Part shown: in pieces, positions 61,319 to 64,000 of the stretch
How the letters are laid out: each line of letters begins with the position of its first letter
Numbering within the stretch: position 1 is the first letter of the stretch
Position numbers and translations under genes: made by a program
Notes under the pieces: model-generated
Database searches by the model: none
Told to the model about the DNA's origin: nothing
What the model saw: only the letters and a program-made list of their open reading frames with translations
From: Fen-1359 sp963710355
Lineage (GTDB): Bacteria > Planctomycetota > Phycisphaerae > Sedimentisphaerales > Anaerobacaceae
NCBI GenBank assembly: GCA_963710355.1
Contig: CAVPZU010000003.1
Coordinates: 310,001 to 374,000 of the forward strand
Length of the DNA: 64,000 nt
Direction: 5' to 3'

Positions 61319-62896
61319 ATGACTCGTTTAGAAACTGAAAGAATAATAATTTTCGATACAACCCTTCGCGACGGCGAGCAGTCGCCCGGGGCATCGATGT
61401 CGATTTCCGAAAAGCTCGAGATAGCAAAGCAGCTTGCCGTTTTGGGCGTAGATGTCATCGAGGCGGGCTTTCCTGTCTCATCGCCTGCCCAGTTCGAGGC
61501 GACAAGACTCGTTGCCGAGCAGGTTCACGGGCCGACAATCGCAGGACTGGCCAGGGCAAATGATAAAGACATCGAATCGGCTGCAAAGGCACTGGAACCC
61601 GCTAAAAAGAAAAGGATACATATATTCATTGCGACTTCGCCGATTCACATGAAATATAAGCTGCGAAAAAGCCCTGCTGAGGTTTTAAAAATGGCCGTCG
61701 CCGCAGTAAAGCTGGCAAAGAGTTTCACAAGCGATGTGGAATTTTCACCTGAAGATGCCTGCAGAAGCGAGATGCCTTTTCTGATTGAGGTTTGCACCGC
61801 TGCCGTCGAGGCAGGTGCCACAACCTTGAACATTCCCGATACTGTCGGTTATATTCTGCCTTACGAGTACGGCAGAATAATCGCAGAGCTGAAAGAAAAG
61901 GTGCCGGGCATAGATAAGTGCATCATCAGCACGCACTGCCACAACGACCTCGGAATGGCGGTGGCAAATTCGCTGACAGGCGTCCGAAACGGCGCAAGGC
62001 AGATTGAGTGCGCAGTCAACGGTCTCGGCGAGCGGGCGGGAAATGCCGCTCTCGAAGAAATCGTTATGGCCATACATACGAGGGCAGACTTTTTCTCGAA
62101 GACAGCAGACAGAACCAAACTTTTGAATATAAATACGAAGGAGATTTTCCGCACCAGCCAGCTCGTCTCGAGACTGACCGGCTTTTTGATTCCGCCCAAC
62201 AAGGCTATCGTCGGCGCAAACGCCTTCGCTCACGAATCGGGCGTTCACGTTGACGGCGTGCTGAAGGAAAAAAGCACCTACGAGATTATGAAGCCGGAAA
62301 CTATCGGCCTGGCAGGTTCGCGTATGGTGCTTGGAAGACACACAGGCAGGCACGGCTTTTCGGCAAGATGTAAACAGTTAGGCTTTAAATTGTCGGCAGA
62401 CGAGCTTGAGCAGGCCTATCAGCGGTTTCTCGATATAGCAGATAAGAAAAAGGAAGTATTCGACGACGACATCGCCGCAATCATCAATGATGAAATCCAC
62501 ATCGTCGTCGAGCAGACATACCAGCTTTTGTATCTGCACGTATCGAGCGAGACGGGGACTTTGCCGACCGCCAGCGTGAAAATCCAGACAAAAGACGGCA
62601 TAAAGCTCGCTGCTGCCTTTGGCGACGGGCAAGTCGATGCCGCTTATGAAGCCATAAGAGAGGCAATAGGCCTCTCGCCAAAATTAGAAAGCTATTCGAT
62701 AAATGCCGTCACAGGCGGCAAGGAAGCGCTCGGCGAAGCAACCGTAAAAATTACCGAAGACGGCATAACATTTGTCGGCAGAGGAATCTCCACCGACATC
62801 ATCGAGGCCAGTGCCAAGGCCTACGTCGATGCCATAAATCGGATGGTATCGACAAAAAAGGAAAAGGAAAAAACAGATATTGCTGACAAGATATAA
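61319..62896 (+). CDS. leuA: 2-isopropylmalate synthase
   Basis: LeuA condenses 2-ketoisovalerate with acetyl-CoA, the first step of leucine synthesis. The catalytic barrel has IIFDTTLRDGEQSPGASMS, EAGFPVSSPAQFEA, TLNIPDTVGY and STHCHNDLGMAVANS (metal histidines). The C-terminal LeuA regulatory domain (TLPTASVKIQTKDGIKLAAA, YSINAVTGGKEALGEATVKI) should bind leucine for feedback control. GGAG precedes the ATG by seven bases. leuC follows 18 bp later. Confidence 0.97.
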   Translation: MTRLETERIIIFDTTLRDGEQSPGASMSISEKLEIAKQLAVLGVDVIEAGFPVSSPAQFEATRLVAEQVHGPTIAGLARANDKDIESAAKALEPAKKKRIHIFIATSPIHMKYKLRKSPAEVLKMAVAAVKLAKSFTSDVEFSPEDACRSEMPFLIEVCTAAVEAGATTLNIPDTVGYILPYEYGRIIAELKEKVPGIDKCIISTHCHNDLGMAVANSLTGVRNGARQIECAVNGLGERAGNAALEEIVMAIHTRADFFSKTADRTKLLNINTKEIFRTSQLVSRLTGFLIPPNKAIVGANAFAHESGVHVDGVLKEKSTYEIMKPETIGLAGSRMVLGRHTGRHGFSARCKQLGFKLSADELEQAYQRFLDIADKKKEVFDDDIAAIINDEIHIVVEQTYQLLYLHVSSETGTLPTASVKIQTKDGIKLAAAFGDGQVDAAYEAIREAIGLSPKLESYSINAVTGGKEALGEATVKITEDGITFVGRGISTDIIEASAKAYVDAINRMVSTKKEKEKTDIADKI

Positions 62897-62914
62897 AATG
62901 AAAAGGTTACTTCA

Positions 62915-64000
62915 ATGCCAATGACAATTACTGAAAAGATATTAGCTAAAGCTGCGGGACTCAAAGAAGTCACCCCGGGGCAATTGGTTGATGCGAAGAT
63001 TGATATTGTGATGTGCCACGATGTCACAACACCGGCAGCGATATCAATGCTCGCTGAACACGGAATCGATAAGGTCTTCGATGCGGAAAAGATTATTGTC
63101 ACGCCCGACCATTTTCAGCCGGCCAAAGACATCGCCAGCGCGGAACTCCACAAAAGGTTAGACCAGTGGGCAAGGCGGCACAAAATAAAATACTATTACA
63201 GGATAGGCAAAGCGGGCGTCTGCCACGCACTACTTCCCGAACAGGGCCACATCAGGCCGGGCGAAGCAATAGTCGGCGGCGACTCACATACCTGCACCTA
63301 CGGCGCATTCGCAGCCTTTTCAACCGGCATCGGCTCAACCGATTTAGCGGCGGCAATCGCAACAGGCAAACTCTGGTTCAAGGTGCCGCCCTCTATGAAA
63401 TTTGTCCTCAACGGCAAACTGCCGAAAGGCATCTACAGCAAGGATTGTATCCTCGCAGTCATCGCCCGTATCGGCGTCGACGGCGCATTATATAAGGCTA
63501 TGGAATTTGTCGGGCCTGCCCTTGCCGATATGTCGATGGAGGCCCGGATGACCATAACCAATATGGCGATTGAAGCCGGCGCTAAAAACGGCATCATCGG
63601 CTTTGACAAGACAACCAAAAAATATCTCGATGAGCATCTTAAGGACAAAAAGCCTTACACCGTTTTTGAATCCGACAAAGACGCAAGGTATGAAGCGGTC
63701 TATGAATTTGACTGTTCAAAATTAGAGCCAATAGTGGCGCTTCCGCACCTGCCGAGCAACGCCGTGCCGATTACAGATTGTGCCGGAAAAACAATGGACC
63801 AGGCTTATATCGGAAGCTGCACTAACGGCCGAATCGAGGATTTGAGAATCGCTGCAAAAATCCTAAAAGGCAAACAGGTCGCAATCCGCACCCTCATCGT
63901 GCCGGCAACGCCTTCCATCTGGAAGCAGGCCAATGACGAGGGTCTGTTCGACATCTTTTACGATGCCGGCTGTGTAATCGCTGCGCCCACCTGCGGTGCG
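62915..64000 (+). CDS. leuC: 3-isopropylmalate dehydratase large subunit (partial)
   Basis: The frame begins MPMTITEKILAKAAGLKEVT and includes GGDSHTCTYGAFAAFSTGIG (first cluster cysteine region), YIGSCTNGRIEDLR and AAPTCGA at the window end. It is an aconitase-superfamily large subunit binding a 4Fe-4S cluster and isomerises 2-isopropylmalate. Its style (homoaconitase-like, short) fits the LeuC/HacA subgroup. The C-terminus and the leuD gene lie outside the window. Confidence 0.95.
   Translation, partial: MPMTITEKILAKAAGLKEVTPGQLVDAKIDIVMCHDVTTPAAISMLAEHGIDKVFDAEKIIVTPDHFQPAKDIASAELHKRLDQWARRHKIKYYYRIGKAGVCHALLPEQGHIRPGEAIVGGDSHTCTYGAFAAFSTGIGSTDLAAAIATGKLWFKVPPSMKFVLNGKLPKGIYSKDCILAVIARIGVDGALYKAMEFVGPALADMSMEARMTITNMAIEAGAKNGIIGFDKTTKKYLDEHLKDKKPYTVFESDKDARYEAVYEFDCSKLEPIVALPHLPSNAVPITDCAGKTMDQAYIGSCTNGRIEDLRIAAKILKGKQVAIRTLIVPATPSIWKQANDEGLFDIFYDAGCVIAAPTCGA

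Noticed and set aside
1..64000. CRISPR array or prophage
   Set aside because: No regularly spaced direct repeats with unique spacers, no cas genes and no phage structural genes are visible.

Overview
The window looks like a chromosomal segment of a planctomycete of the class Phycisphaerae, probably near the Sedimentisphaerales. The evidence is secreted multidomain proteins with LamG and dockerin-type repeats and recurrent YYWRIDEVN modules, a PEP-CTERM protein, a GH130 enzyme, and many short palindromic repeats between and inside genes. This placement is inference from gene content; there is no rRNA to confirm it.

Layout. 1-4.2 kb: surface-glycan genes (DegT aminotransferase end, WbpD-type acetyltransferase, GT39-like membrane protein, GT2 plus DUF2304 pair). 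4.2-9.9 kb: a minus-strand block with a divergent SHMT-like enzyme, rseP, dxr and a membrane protein. 10.2-19.7 kb: three secreted LamG/PA14/dockerin proteins; the first two are paralogues and all three gene ends share duplicated terminators. 20.4-28.6 kb: housekeeping genes (rny-ymdB, MBL hydrolase, GH130, dUTPase-like, glyA, TPR protein, rpsT). 28.8-32.2 kb: a PH-domain membrane protein, an orphan gene between perfect 28-bp inverted repeats, trmB, a strongly structured non-coding stretch and repeats. 32.2-37.4 kb: PAS histidine kinase/NarL regulator, tRNA-Val, nitroreductase, a cysteine-hydrolase-like protein without its cysteine, and a PEP-CTERM protein. 38.0-39.4 kb: two related hairpin arrays around a pseudo-receiver gene. 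39.6-42.4 kb: a complete IS1-type transposon with a perfect 8-bp target duplication, carrying an odd tRNA gene, a HARE-HTH/AT-hook protein and a NYN nuclease. 42.6-51.8 kb: sigma-54 activator, pckG, guaB-guaA, PAP2 lipoprotein, tRNA-Ser, hisA, tRNA-Thr. 52-57.3 kb: larE, then a csoR-led operon (porin, FMN-bind-like protein, OB-fold lipoprotein, MacB-type ABC transporter) ending in a duplicated 3' scrap of larE. 57.3-64 kb: hypothetical protein, eukaryote-type hexokinase, galE, lipoprotein, a Leu-rich leader ORF, leuA and partial leuC.

The most unusual object is the IS1-type element at 39608-42379. Its tRNA has a long variable arm and seryl-type acceptor features but a valine (UAC) anticodon, and it sits with a predicted nuclease and a predicted DNA-binding protein inside one recently transposed unit.

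Caution: at least thirteen single-base frameshifts interrupt otherwise well conserved genes, including rny, glyA, guaB and trmB. This points to indel errors in the assembly more than to gene decay, so broken genes are annotated here as whole units.
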